Positions 47,981-57,620 of a stretch of DNA of 64,000 nt are shown piece by piece. The notes below the pieces were generated by a model, which was not told the DNA's origin, made no database searches, and saw nothing but the letters and a program-made list of their open reading frames with translations. The DNA is from Zelonia costaricensis (Eukaryota > Euglenozoa > Kinetoplastea > Trypanosomatida > Trypanosomatidae): the NCBI GenBank assembly GCA_030849075.1, contig JASAOO010003507.1, positions 19,053 through 83,052 of the forward strand. Reading direction: 5' to 3'. Within the stretch, counting starts at the first letter, position 1; the number at the start of each line of letters is the position of its first letter. Both the position numbers and the translations under genes were made by a program.

Positions 47981-49603
47981 ATGAACGACTTCGACTACGT
48001 CCTTGAGGTGGTGAACGTTGTGCCGGCCGACCTGCTCTCTGGGACCGCACAAGACAGGCCGCGGCAGCTGCGCTTGTGCTGCAAGTGCCGCGATGCCGTC
48101 ATGGACTGCGCCTCCGTCCCGGCCACCTTTGAGGTGCGCAGTGCGCCCAGCCACGAGTACCTGTCCTGCGCACTCGTACGGGACGCGGACGGAAGCGGGG
48201 CATACACTACGACAGACGCGGAGACGGCCGAGCCGCTGCTGATTGGCGGCCCACACCGGAGTGTCGGCGCTGTCTGGGTGCACCTCCGCGTGACGGGCAG
48301 CGTGAAGCCGGGCGATGCGGCCGAGTCGGGTCGCGTGTTCGTGTCGTGGCGCATGGCTCGCGTCGATGGGCAGCCAGTAATAGCGAGCGAGCTGCCAGAG
48401 CCCTCGGCCACGGCCGACGCGGCGGCGCAGGCGCCTGGGCTGCCAGCGCTCACCGTCGCGCCGCTCGCACCGCTTGGCGTCTCGGTGCTGACGGGAGCTG
48501 CGGCAGCGGCGGTGAACGGGAAGGAGGACACGAGCCCGGACAACTTCAACTCCACCCACCGCGGCAACGCGACAGCGCTCGACGCGTCGCTTCTCGAGGG
48601 GAGCGGCAACTCAGCGAAGCCACCTTCGGAAATGCGCAGCTCATCCGGGTCGCCGCTGACGTTCACCGACTCGGGCTTCGCTCGCGGCGTGGTTGCAGGT
48701 GGGCAGAGCGGACACCCACTCGCGCATCCTTCCCGGCCTGTCTCGATGCTGACGCCGCGACTCTCTCTGGCAAACGCCGGCGATGTGGCGTCCCTGGCCT
48801 CCGCCTCGGCGGTGGCGCACGTCTCCATCGTGCTGGACGCGGAACAGGAGGCGAGCCAGCAGATGCTCGAGGGGGACCGGAGCAGCACCCGCCGCAGCCC
48901 GGCGGACGGGAGCCCCAAGTCGACGACAAGCGGCAGCGACGCAGCCCAGCGCAGCTTCAAGGCTGCGGTGGCAGGGAGCGACGCGAGCCCCGCCCCCGCC
49001 CCGACCCAGGCGGAGCTCGAGGACGCCGTGTTGGCGCAGTTCCCACACTTCAGTGTGTCAGTCACGCTGCCCGATGCGACGGCGCCAGGGGAGGAGAAGG
49101 CAGAGGCAGCACCGACCACCACAAGCGACGACACAGACGCACCACAGAAGAGGGTGGACTACTACGCGACCAGTACGCAGTCGATTGGGGTGGTGCCGGT
49201 GCAAACACGGCATCAGAACCTCTACACGGCCCCCTCGCCGGTGCTGCTGGACCGCCTCAAGGCCGAGCTCGCGCTGCCCGCCCCCGCCCCCGTGTCAGAT
49301 GTGTTCTCCGTCACTACCGTCATCCCTTCCAACGGACTGTGGCGCGAACGACCGCGGCAGTTCGGAGTTTCCCGCTGGATTGCTGGGGCCGGTTCGGCGC
49401 AGGAGGAGATCCAGCAGGAGCACGAGCGTCGCCGTCTCGTGGCGAGCGTCGGCGCCGGGGACAGCAACACCGATGCAGCCGCCGCGCCGGCGACGTGGAT
49501 GCTGCCGAACGGGCAGTTCGCGGAGGTGCGGTGTGAGTCCGCGCTGACGCTACTGCGGCAACAAGCCCTGGACGGGCTGCGGCGGCAGCGCGTGTCCTAC
49601 TAG
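47981..49603 (+). CDS. Protein of unknown function with a beta-rich N-terminal domain
   Basis: This 540-residue protein is not recognised. Residues 1-130 look like a beta-sandwich: alternating hydrophobic strands FDYVLEVVNVVPADLL (4-19), ATFEVRS, SCALVRD, SVGAVWVHLRVTG and SGRVFVSWRMARV. In outline this could be a C2-like or similar fold, but I see no calcium-binding aspartate set, so no family is claimed. Cysteines cluster at 33, 34, 36 and 43. Residues about 140-420 are disordered and Ser/Ala/Thr-rich. A C-terminal section contains FSVTTVIPSNGLWRERPRQF, a helix QEEIQQEHERRRLVASV and a final helix ALTLLRQQALDGLRRQRVSY. The start ATG is preceded by a Kozak-like CCACC and a fair acceptor. Residues that the upstream frame would add are low complexity and cross an AAAC repeat. 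Confidence 0.78.
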   Translation: MNDFDYVLEVVNVVPADLLSGTAQDRPRQLRLCCKCRDAVMDCASVPATFEVRSAPSHEYLSCALVRDADGSGAYTTTDAETAEPLLIGGPHRSVGAVWVHLRVTGSVKPGDAAESGRVFVSWRMARVDGQPVIASELPEPSATADAAAQAPGLPALTVAPLAPLGVSVLTGAAAAAVNGKEDTSPDNFNSTHRGNATALDASLLEGSGNSAKPPSEMRSSSGSPLTFTDSGFARGVVAGGQSGHPLAHPSRPVSMLTPRLSLANAGDVASLASASAVAHVSIVLDAEQEASQQMLEGDRSSTRRSPADGSPKSTTSGSDAAQRSFKAAVAGSDASPAPAPTQAELEDAVLAQFPHFSVSVTLPDATAPGEEKAEAAPTTTSDDTDAPQKRVDYYATSTQSIGVVPVQTRHQNLYTAPSPVLLDRLKAELALPAPAPVSDVFSVTTVIPSNGLWRERPRQFGVSRWIAGAGSAQEEIQQEHERRRLVASVGAGDSNTDAAAAPATWMLPNGQFAEVRCESALTLLRQQALDGLRRQRVSY

Positions 49604-50196
49604 AAGGTCTTTGGGGGTGGAGGGCAAGAAGCGGGCAGCGGCTGTGCGCAGCGACGGGGGAGCGTGAGGAAGTCGCAGTGCCTCGGCGGAGTTGCGGTTT
49701 CTACGACACCGACGTAGCGGAGCTCCGCACGCGCACGCATCGTGCAGGCGCTGGACCGCTCCCGGCGTCGGCGAAGTGGCCGCCCTCTGCCGTAGACGCG
49801 CTGTCAGCCATCTGCCGTTCACCTCAGCCCACTTTTCGCCCGTGTTAGACCTGCGCGCAGTGGCGCACCGCTTTGCGATAGACGTGCGCTTTCCTTCTTT
49901 TTGGTTTTGCCTGGAATCCAAGTGACGGTTGGCAGATTGCGAGAGCGCACCCATACACGGAAAGAAACAGGTCACTGAGAGTACCGCGTGTAGGATGCTC
50001 CTGCTGCCGTCTTCAGCAGAAACGCGCGTATTCGACTTCAGCTTCTTGCGAGTGCCGCTTAGTGGCCCCCTTCCCACTCCTCCTTGCGTGCCTCCCCCGC
50101 TCCCCCTCCCCCCCACCGCTGCTATTCCACACCAGCCTCCGCCTTCCAAGAAACACACCACTTCAGGTCACACACACACACACAGTTTGTTAGTCG
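49604..50196. other. Short intergenic spacer
   Basis: No gene is seen. It has a C/T-rich block at 50087-50150 and a short CA tract at 50169-50184, both close to the next start. Confidence 0.7.
50087..50166 (+). promoter_or_regulatory. Candidate trans-splice acceptor for the 1364-residue protein gene
   Basis: A long C/T-rich stretch is followed by CTTCAG (AG 50165-50166), which gives a 30-nt 5' UTR. Earlier AGs near 50133 and 50150 are possible. Confidence 0.45.
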
Positions 50197-53100
50197 ATGC
50201 GCCCAAGAAGACTTGTGCACATCTCGCTTTGCAGCGGCTATGTTAATGCTGCGACAGCGGCGCTGCCGTGCAGCATCAGTCAACGGCGCTGCACCACCAC
50301 CCCCTCTTCCGGCGGTGACGCACAGCGTCCTCAGCAAGCCGGCCCGTCACGAGAAGCGGCGACTGCCCGACCTTCTCCGCATCGCACCGACACCGCAGCT
50401 GCCGCAGCCCCGGCGTGGGTGGAGCACTTGCTGGACTACGACGTCGAAAAAGTTCGGCACCTCGCCGGCGTCATTGCCGGGGATGCGGGCTGCAACGCGG
50501 CTATGCCTTTGACCACGGCGTCGTCCTCCACGGTCGAGCAGCACCTCCATCGCCACAAGAAAGCCAGGCGGCCGCCCTCTAGCATCCCTTCCACGCCTTC
50601 GCCTGCGAGCGGCGACCACAAGTCTGAGGCAGCTGGCGGTGCATCGTTCGAATCGGCGTCCGCGGCAGCATCGGTGAGGCGAAAGGAGAAACACTCAACG
50701 CTGAACGAGGTCCGCACTGTGGCAACGTGGCTGATGCGGGTGCAGTCGGCGCGACTCATCACGCTTGTGCACGACCTTGTGAGGCTGCACAAGGCCTCCT
50801 CACGGGCTCCGCCAGGAGGCCAGCAAGAGGGCTCTGCCGCGATCGCGCCTACTCGCGACGACGCGGAGACAGTGCTGATCTCGCTCTTGGCATCGTCACG
50901 CCTGGCACACTATCTCCAAAACCCCGTCGCTGTTCCACTTGCATGCCGCGACGAGGAAGAGGAGTCGAGCGCGGTGGCCGCACCGCTCTCGATGCTGACG
51001 AGGCTTCTGGTGCTGGCGACGGCTGTGGAGTCGTGCGCCATTGCACGACTGGGTGCCGGTGCCGCTGACGCAGCACCGCATCCTGTGCTAGTGGCGGATG
51101 CGGCACGTCTTGTGGTGCATGTGATGACGGCCCTCTCGGAGGAGCTGCGTACGATCACGTCCTCAAGCGACTCTGTGGCACTGTCGAGGTCTGTGCTGCG
51201 CGTTGATCTGCTGCCGCTGGCGGTGTGCTCGCTCGTGAAGCTGACGGACCTGTGCGCCTTCCACGCCGCCGCAAGGGCGGCAGCTAAGCAGACCGCGACG
51301 CGACCGCCTTCAGCGACGGAGCGGGAGAACGAGGAGCTGGCATTGAAGATGGCGGAAGAGCTCCGACGACTTTGCTACGCGGTGAGCGCGGCCTGCGTCG
51401 CGATCTCGACGTCGCCGGCTTTCGCGCCAACCGACCCGCAGCTCGAGCGCTTCTACGGCACCGCATCCAGCTCCCTCCTGGCAGGGCAGTCGGAGAAGTT
51501 GTGCACGCAGCTGCGCCTCCTCGGCACCGCGCCGGGCTTTGCGCGCTGCGTGCCAGCGATGCAGATAACGCTGCTGGTCTACACCGTGGCCACCTTGCGT
51601 CGCGTGCTCGCAGGAGAGCGTCGGCATCGGGATCACGGCGCGTCAAGGGACTGCGGGCAGGAGGCCTCCGTAGGCGGGAGCGCCGCCTCTGCGCGGCCTT
51701 TCACCGATGGCGAGAAGGTGCGCTTGGTGAAGCTTCTGGAGAGGCAGTGGTCGGCGATGCACGCCGGTGACAAGGTGCCCACTACAGAGAAGGCGCAACT
51801 GCAGCACCGCACCGCCTGCACTGGACTGAACATGAGCTTGTCCGAGTGGTGGAAGGGCGCAGCGGCTGCGGCGCCGCACCGCCGCATTCACCGCGGCGCG
51901 GGGTCACCCGCGCAGGAAAGGGCGCACTGGCGCGCGAGTGACCCGAATCACCTTGCCGTGCTGCTGGCCAGCTACGCCGCCCTCCTGACGGAGTGCCGCG
52001 ATCACCATCCAGCGCGCGGCAGTGGGGGCCCTACCGCTGCCCACGCGTCCCTCGAGAGCTTCGTGGTCCGTGCCGGCTCCTCTGTCGTGCAACTGTACAG
52101 CCGTCTTGTGCGCGTTGGGCTCGAGATGCAGCTGGCGATTACCGGCGCCGCGGCGCTCCATCTGGGCGTCGAGCCGCGGGCCCCAGCGACTCCGTCCACG
52201 CAGCTCTCCACCAACATTGCGGCGCGCCGGCGGCAGCGGCAAGCCGCACCGTGGCGTGTCTTCACCGTGGATGCTGCAAAGGCGCGTCACTCGCTTTCCA
52301 CAGCAGAGGGAAAACAAAGTGACGATGCCGAGGCAGCGGCTTCCACGGCTGCAGCCTCGTGGGCACGGCTCTTCCGGCTCGCCAGCGGCTTGCGCCTGGC
52401 CGCGACGGAGCTGCTGCACAGTGTGGTGGTGCGGCTGAGCTCTCAGACCGGCAGCCTCCCAGCGATGGAGGCCGCGTCGCACGGCCCTCTTGTGGTGTCT
52501 CTTGTGGAGGCGGTCTCGAGCTCCTTCTTCGCGGTGGCCCGTACGGAGTACCTCTTCGGCCTCTACACCGATGAGCGGCGGGGCGACGCGGAGGCGGAGG
52601 AGTCGCACCGCCGTGTGGTCGCCGCCGCCCTCGAGGTGGTGCTGTGGCTGCGTGAGCTGGACGGGCCCCTTTGCGTGTCACTGCCCGGCCCCGCAGACGA
52701 CGGCGCAGCGGACGCGGCCGCGTCAGGAGAGGCTGGAGGGACGCAGCAGACGGAAGGCTGGGGTGTGTGCGGCACGCGGGTCAGCCATGCGCTCGACGCC
52801 GCCTTCTTCCTGTGCTACTACGCGCATCACTGGCCGCGTGGCGCTGTTTTCGCGACAGCGGGAGGTTCGAGCGTGACGCACGGTGCGCCGTCACCTCTGG
52901 ACGCGGCTCTGCGCGTGGACGGGGTGGCAGTGATGACGGCGGCGACGACTCCTCGTCTCCCCACCGATGCACTTCTCACAAGCGGTGCGCCGGCGGCGTA
53001 CGTGAAGGAGGTCCTCTTTCGCCTGCAGCACGAAACAGGCCGCCAGCTGCGTCACCTCCGCACCACCGGCCGCCTGCACTACTTCACCGGCGAGCTGCAG

Positions 53101-54291
53101 GACCGGACACAGCTGCTCAGCGAGGACGTTCTGCGTCAGCGCCACGTACGCGCGGTGTTGTCCTTTGTGCAGCCTCACGTGCTGCAGCCGACGCTGTTGT
53201 GGATGCCGCTGTCTCAGGCGCAGGAGCTCGTCTTCATTCTGGACCAGCATCCAGACCTCCTGCGCGGCGCTTGCGCGACAGCGGAGGGGGCTGCTGAGTC
53301 TACCGGCAGCGGACCGCCCGCTGAGGAGGAGGAGGCACGTTCCGCATCTCCTGGTGACACACTCCGGACGTACCCCAAGGTCCACGTCGGTGACATCACG
53401 TGCACCTTTGCGCGCCTGCACGGCTACCTCGTGCGACGGCTGCACGTGCTCAGCGGCGTGCTGCGCGAGTACCGCAGCCTGCTTCTCGAATCTACGACTG
53501 CTGCCTCGATGAGCAACCTCGACACGGTCGTGGAGGGCGACGTGGAGGACACCGCGTCCGACGCGTCTGCCGCCGCATCAGGAGGAAAGGCATCGTCTTC
53601 GCTGCGGGCGTGGCTCAAGAAGAACGCGGCGCACTCCCCGCAGCTCGAGGTGCATCGGCGCAACAACCGGCACTGGGCCCACGCGTGGGCGGTGATGCTC
53701 CAGGAAGAGTACCCGCGTCTTCCTGCGCAGATGGAGGGGGCGCCGCGGTGGGGCGGTGGCGTGGTGCGCATGCTCGAGCGGATGGAGCGAACAATGTACG
53801 ACACGCACGCCAAGGGCCTCTTCATTAATGTGGCGCGGTCGCAGCAGCAGTACCGCGAGCTGCGACGCTTGCAGGCCGACGCACAGGCACCGGCCCGAGC
53901 CGCAGAGGCAGCCGCAGTAAGGAGGGATCTCGAGGAGCCGCACGCGGCAGTTGACGAGACGGTCTACAGTGACTCCCACGAGGAGATGGAATTAGAGCTG
54001 AAGCGAAGCTCTACCCGGGTGCCGCTGGGCGTGGTGCTGGACGGTGACGGTCGGGTGGTGCGCGTACAGGCCACCGTTGCGGCACGTGCCGCTTCCGACG
54101 ACGACGTGTCCGACGCAGCGCTGCCTTCTCCGTTTGCGGGTGCATTGGCGCGTCGCGGTGGCGTGCAGGGCGGTGGCGTACAAGGGTTGCGCGTGGTGCA
54201 GGTCGATGGGGTGCGGGTGGCCAATGGGCGTGAGGTGGCCGCGCAGGTGAGCGGCAAGACGCTTTTCACCGTGACGCTGCGGCGGTGTTAA
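50197..54291 (+). CDS. Large protein (1364 aa) of unknown function with PDZ-like C-terminus
   Basis: This is the longest gene in the window. The N-terminus (MRPRRLVHISLCSGYVNAAT) is basic and lacks acidic residues over about 40 positions, like a mitochondrial presequence. Most of the body (about 160-1230) looks like a long helical, repeat-rich solenoid. It is broken by disordered Gly/Ala/Ser inserts, with blocks such as EVRTVATWLMRVQSARLITL, AMQITLLVYTVATLRRVLAG and HVRAVLSFVQPHVLQPTLLW. The last 70-80 residues resemble a PDZ fold: VPLGVVLDGDGRVVRVQ, then GLRVVQVDGVRVANGREVAA and the closing strand LFTVTLRRC. The general architecture is seen in kinetoplastid mitochondrial proteins, but I recognise no specific family. 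Organelle location is an inference from the N-terminus only. Confidence 0.83.
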   Translation: MRPRRLVHISLCSGYVNAATAALPCSISQRRCTTTPSSGGDAQRPQQAGPSREAATARPSPHRTDTAAAAAPAWVEHLLDYDVEKVRHLAGVIAGDAGCNAAMPLTTASSSTVEQHLHRHKKARRPPSSIPSTPSPASGDHKSEAAGGASFESASAAASVRRKEKHSTLNEVRTVATWLMRVQSARLITLVHDLVRLHKASSRAPPGGQQEGSAAIAPTRDDAETVLISLLASSRLAHYLQNPVAVPLACRDEEEESSAVAAPLSMLTRLLVLATAVESCAIARLGAGAADAAPHPVLVADAARLVVHVMTALSEELRTITSSSDSVALSRSVLRVDLLPLAVCSLVKLTDLCAFHAAARAAAKQTATRPPSATERENEELALKMAEELRRLCYAVSAACVAISTSPAFAPTDPQLERFYGTASSSLLAGQSEKLCTQLRLLGTAPGFARCVPAMQITLLVYTVATLRRVLAGERRHRDHGASRDCGQEASVGGSAASARPFTDGEKVRLVKLLERQWSAMHAGDKVPTTEKAQLQHRTACTGLNMSLSEWWKGAAAAAPHRRIHRGAGSPAQERAHWRASDPNHLAVLLASYAALLTECRDHHPARGSGGPTAAHASLESFVVRAGSSVVQLYSRLVRVGLEMQLAITGAAALHLGVEPRAPATPSTQLSTNIAARRRQRQAAPWRVFTVDAAKARHSLSTAEGKQSDDAEAAASTAAASWARLFRLASGLRLAATELLHSVVVRLSSQTGSLPAMEAASHGPLVVSLVEAVSSSFFAVARTEYLFGLYTDERRGDAEAEESHRRVVAAALEVVLWLRELDGPLCVSLPGPADDGAADAAASGEAGGTQQTEGWGVCGTRVSHALDAAFFLCYYAHHWPRGAVFATAGGSSVTHGAPSPLDAALRVDGVAVMTAATTPRLPTDALLTSGAPAAYVKEVLFRLQHETGRQLRHLRTTGRLHYFTGELQDRTQLLSEDVLRQRHVRAVLSFVQPHVLQPTLLWMPLSQAQELVFILDQHPDLLRGACATAEGAAESTGSGPPAEEEEARSASPGDTLRTYPKVHVGDITCTFARLHGYLVRRLHVLSGVLREYRSLLLESTTAASMSNLDTVVEGDVEDTASDASAAASGGKASSSLRAWLKKNAAHSPQLEVHRRNNRHWAHAWAVMLQEEYPRLPAQMEGAPRWGGGVVRMLERMERTMYDTHAKGLFINVARSQQQYRELRRLQADAQAPARAAEAAAVRRDLEEPHAAVDETVYSDSHEEMELELKRSSTRVPLGVVLDGDGRVVRVQATVAARAASDDDVSDAALPSPFAGALARRGGVQGGGVQGLRVVQVDGVRVANGREVAAQVSGKTLFTVTLRRC

Positions 54292-57200
54292 ACGTGCCGG
54301 CCGACTTGCGTTGATGTGCAATCGCGGTCGCGTGTCGCTGTGCTCGCAGCCGCTGTCGCTGACGGTAGGCCGCCTCGTTGGGGGGTTTCACAAGACCTTT
54401 TCGCTCTCTATTCACAGAAAAGCGTGCGTTAGCCGCTTCAGGCCTGAGCGCCACAAACAGCTTAAAACGATAGGACGCAAAGGACCGTGAAGACACAGCT
54501 TGTACGGTGACCTCGGACACACACACACACACACACACTGGCAGAACTTCGGCTGACAGCGCTTCGGCCGTATTTAGCTGTGCTCTCGCGAGGTGTTTCT
54601 GCGACACTCATGTTTACCCCCATCCCTGCATTCTGCTGTCTCTTTCTCGCCATCGATTTCTTCTCTCTCTTCGGTCACACCGTCACCCCTCCTACCGACG
54701 GCTCCTCGCCGCCGTAGTTCAGCTGCTCTGCGCGCCTCGTCTTATCTGTTAGTACCTATCCAGCTGACGTTCACGTCTCTACCATCTCTTTCCGGTCCAT
54801 CCGTTGTGTTTTCATTGCGCCAACACACACGCACCCACGAAGGCACAAACGACGGCTCACACGACGGCACAAGTCGAGGGAAAGAGACCACTCCAGCGGT
54901 TTGGTGATACCACGTCAACTGTGGCACGCTTGTCCCACCTGGACGGAAGGCAGCGAAACGCGAGGAAGCCAGGCAGCAGCGATTGCCTTTTAGAGCAGCA
55001 ACCGTAAAAGATAGTCCTGGCACCTGCGCGGCTGGCGTGCTTGTTAAAAAAAAAAAACACTCAAAACACACCGCACAGCGTCCTCCCTCACCTTCCCTGT
55101 TTCTGACCTGGGCTCTCCCTAGCATCATCGTATCTCCGTTCCCTCCCTTCGCGCTCCCTCACTGACACCATCACCGCCACACCACAACACACAGAGAGAA
55201 GAGTGGGTTGGCCCTTTGTGCCTGTGTGTGGATTTGGAGTGGCCTCGCGCTCCTCTTTTTGCCTTGCCTGCTCTCGGAGCGCTTCTTCACGCCATTGTTT
55301 TCGTTCTGTGTCGCGTGCATCGAGTAGCACACCGGCCCAGTTGGAGCTCTTTCCACTCTTGCCGTCTCTCACTTAGCTCTGTTTCACTCCGTGGCAAAAC
55401 GCCGCCGGTGCAGGTCGCGACTCTCGCCGTCAGCGTCGCGAGCCTTCTGTTCATCTCTCTTATCCTGGTCGACTCCTGCCTCGGCGCGCCTGAGTCTGCC
55501 AGATAGCTTGCTCGCCTCCCCTCCCCTCCCTTCCCTACCCCTCACCCCCTCGTCTCACACAGATACGGGTACGCTTGACCTCCTCTCGCCGTTGGCTTTC
55601 CTCTTCCCCTCCCCTGCCTTCCCTTCCTCTGCAACTGCTGTTCCTCGCATTTTTTTCTGTCCTCTTCCGAGCTCTCCTTTACGTGCGTGCGTGAGCGTGT
55701 GCTCTTGTACGCTCTTCCTTTCTCTGCAAGGGCCCCCTCTTCTCTCTTTTCTTTTTGCCCTTGTGAGTTTGTCGACCCTCTCTACCTCGCTCCTTTACGC
55801 CACGGGCTCCTCAACCAGCGCCATTTTCTACGCAGATCTACGCAGCTCGCAGCCCCTCACTACGCCTCCCTACCCCGCCTTCTCGGCAGCTTCCCACCCT
55901 CGCCGTTCACCTGCTCGAGGTGCATTCTTCTTGGCCTCAGCCCCCACGCTCAGCAACCCTTCTGCAACACCACGAGCGCGCTCTGGCGACGCAGACCCTA
56001 TAGAGGTGACGCTGGTCCGCTGCACAGCTTCTGCTTCCCCACCTCGCTTTCCACTCGTGAGTGCATTTGCCGTCATACCATTTCACTGACGCGTTCCTCT
56101 TCAAAAAAAAACATACACTTACCACGACGACAAGCAAGCAAACTCAGCATTGAGGCCACAAGGGCACGGGTGTGTGTGTGTGTGCGGCGTCGTCTCCGCG
56201 CTCTGTGTACCCTTCTTTCTCTCTCTCTTTTGTGGTGCTTTGGTTTCTGTTTTTCTGCTCTGCTCCTCCTCCGCCTCCACTTGCGCCTCCGCCGCCGCCG
56301 CTCTCTCCCGCTCCCGCTGATTTCGGTGGTGCGTGTGTGTGTGTGTGTGTGCGTCAAAACTACAAGCGCTCCCCCCTTCACCCCCGTCACAGTGCGTTCA
56401 CTTCAAAAAAAAAACCGCGTGTCCTGCCGCCGTACGCGTCCCTTCATTTGGTGTGGTCGTTCTTCCATCGTTTCTACTTCAGTGCCCCACCTTCTTCTCC
56501 CCTCCCCCTCCCGTCCTCCCGCCCCCCCTGTGCCATCACGCACCTTCTCCCTTCGCTTCCTTTTGTTCCATTCGCGCTGGCCTCCTCGCCCTTTCCTATT
56601 TCGATTGGTGGGACTCTGCGTGTGTGTGTGTGTGTATGCGTGTCTGAAGGCGCCAACTGGGCCTCAGCACAGCGACCCTCTTCTGCACATCAGCCTGTTT
56701 GTTTTCTTCTTCTTCGTGTTCTGGTCTGCCTGCCCCCCCTCCTGCTTGCCTGGTCGTACTGTTTGTGCGTTTAACGGTGTGTCTGCTTGTGTCTTGGAGA
56801 GCCTCCCAGCTGCTGCTTTTACTTACATTTTCATTCTTTTCTCTTCTGTTGCTGTTGTTTTCTTTTTTGTTGGTTTGCGTTACTTGTGCGTCTTTCTTCT
56901 CCCTTACTTTCCCGCTTACGTGCGCCCTTACCTTGGCATCGCCTCTTGCTTCGTCTGTTTGAGGCCCCCTTTCCCCCCCCTCCCTCCCTCCCTCCCCTCG
57001 CTCGACACCTCTCCTGACCGCCTGCTCGCTCCACTTGTGTTGCGCGTTGTGTGCTCTTGCTGACTGCCTACGTTCGCGGTCCTGTTCTGGCCCACCCGTT
57101 CGCGCTGCTCTGCGGTGTTCTTTCTTTTTTTGTTGCTGTTTTTTGTGTACTTCACAATTCTGGTTTCGAGGTTTTTGCGGGCGAGCAACTCCGCGTGCTG

Positions 57201-57620
57201 CAGCTCTGTCGCCGCCATCCGTCTACACACGTGGGTGCGCTGCCCCGTGCAACTGAGTTGGCGTTTTGTGCTACTCGCGTCGCTTTCCTCCTTTACACTG
57301 GCCCCTTCCCCCTTTTCGTGTGCTGGACTTTGGCCCGTTTCTGACAACGGCACGGCGGTGGCGTAGATGCAACAGCGCCACTTTCACCCAGACCTTCGCT
57401 TAAGTCTGCGCTCCACCCCGGCACTGACCAGGTCACTTTTGTGTAGGAGAACGCATCGGTAAACAGTTACAGGGCTCCACTTCTTTCTCGCGCCGTGGTT
57501 GCGGGGGAAGAAAGAGGCTGCTCAACCTCGGCCCCCGTTTCTGTGTGTGTTTGTGTGTGAGCCGCACCCAAGAACTCTGTACTTGTCGTGCGTCCAAGGC
57601 ACCAGCAGAAGCGGCCCTGA
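54292..57620. other. Large (3.3 kb) intergenic spacer
   Basis: No supportable gene is seen. A 458-codon open frame (55687-57063) is Phe/Leu/Ser/Pro/Cys-rich and follows the C/T bias of the DNA, so I treat it as chance. It contains CA tract 54517-54538, an A-run at 55046-55057, TG tracts near 56170, 56330-56352 and 56620, and C/T-rich DNA over 55510-56600. Confidence 0.6.
54517..54538. repeat. CA dinucleotide microsatellite
   Basis: About 11 CA units in the 3' region of the 1364-residue protein gene. Confidence 0.92.

Noticed and set aside
55687..57063. 458-codon open frame on the + strand in a spacer
   Set aside because: The composition (Phe, Leu, Ser, Pro, Cys runs) comes from C/T-rich and TG-repeat DNA, and it lacks any domain or plausible start context.
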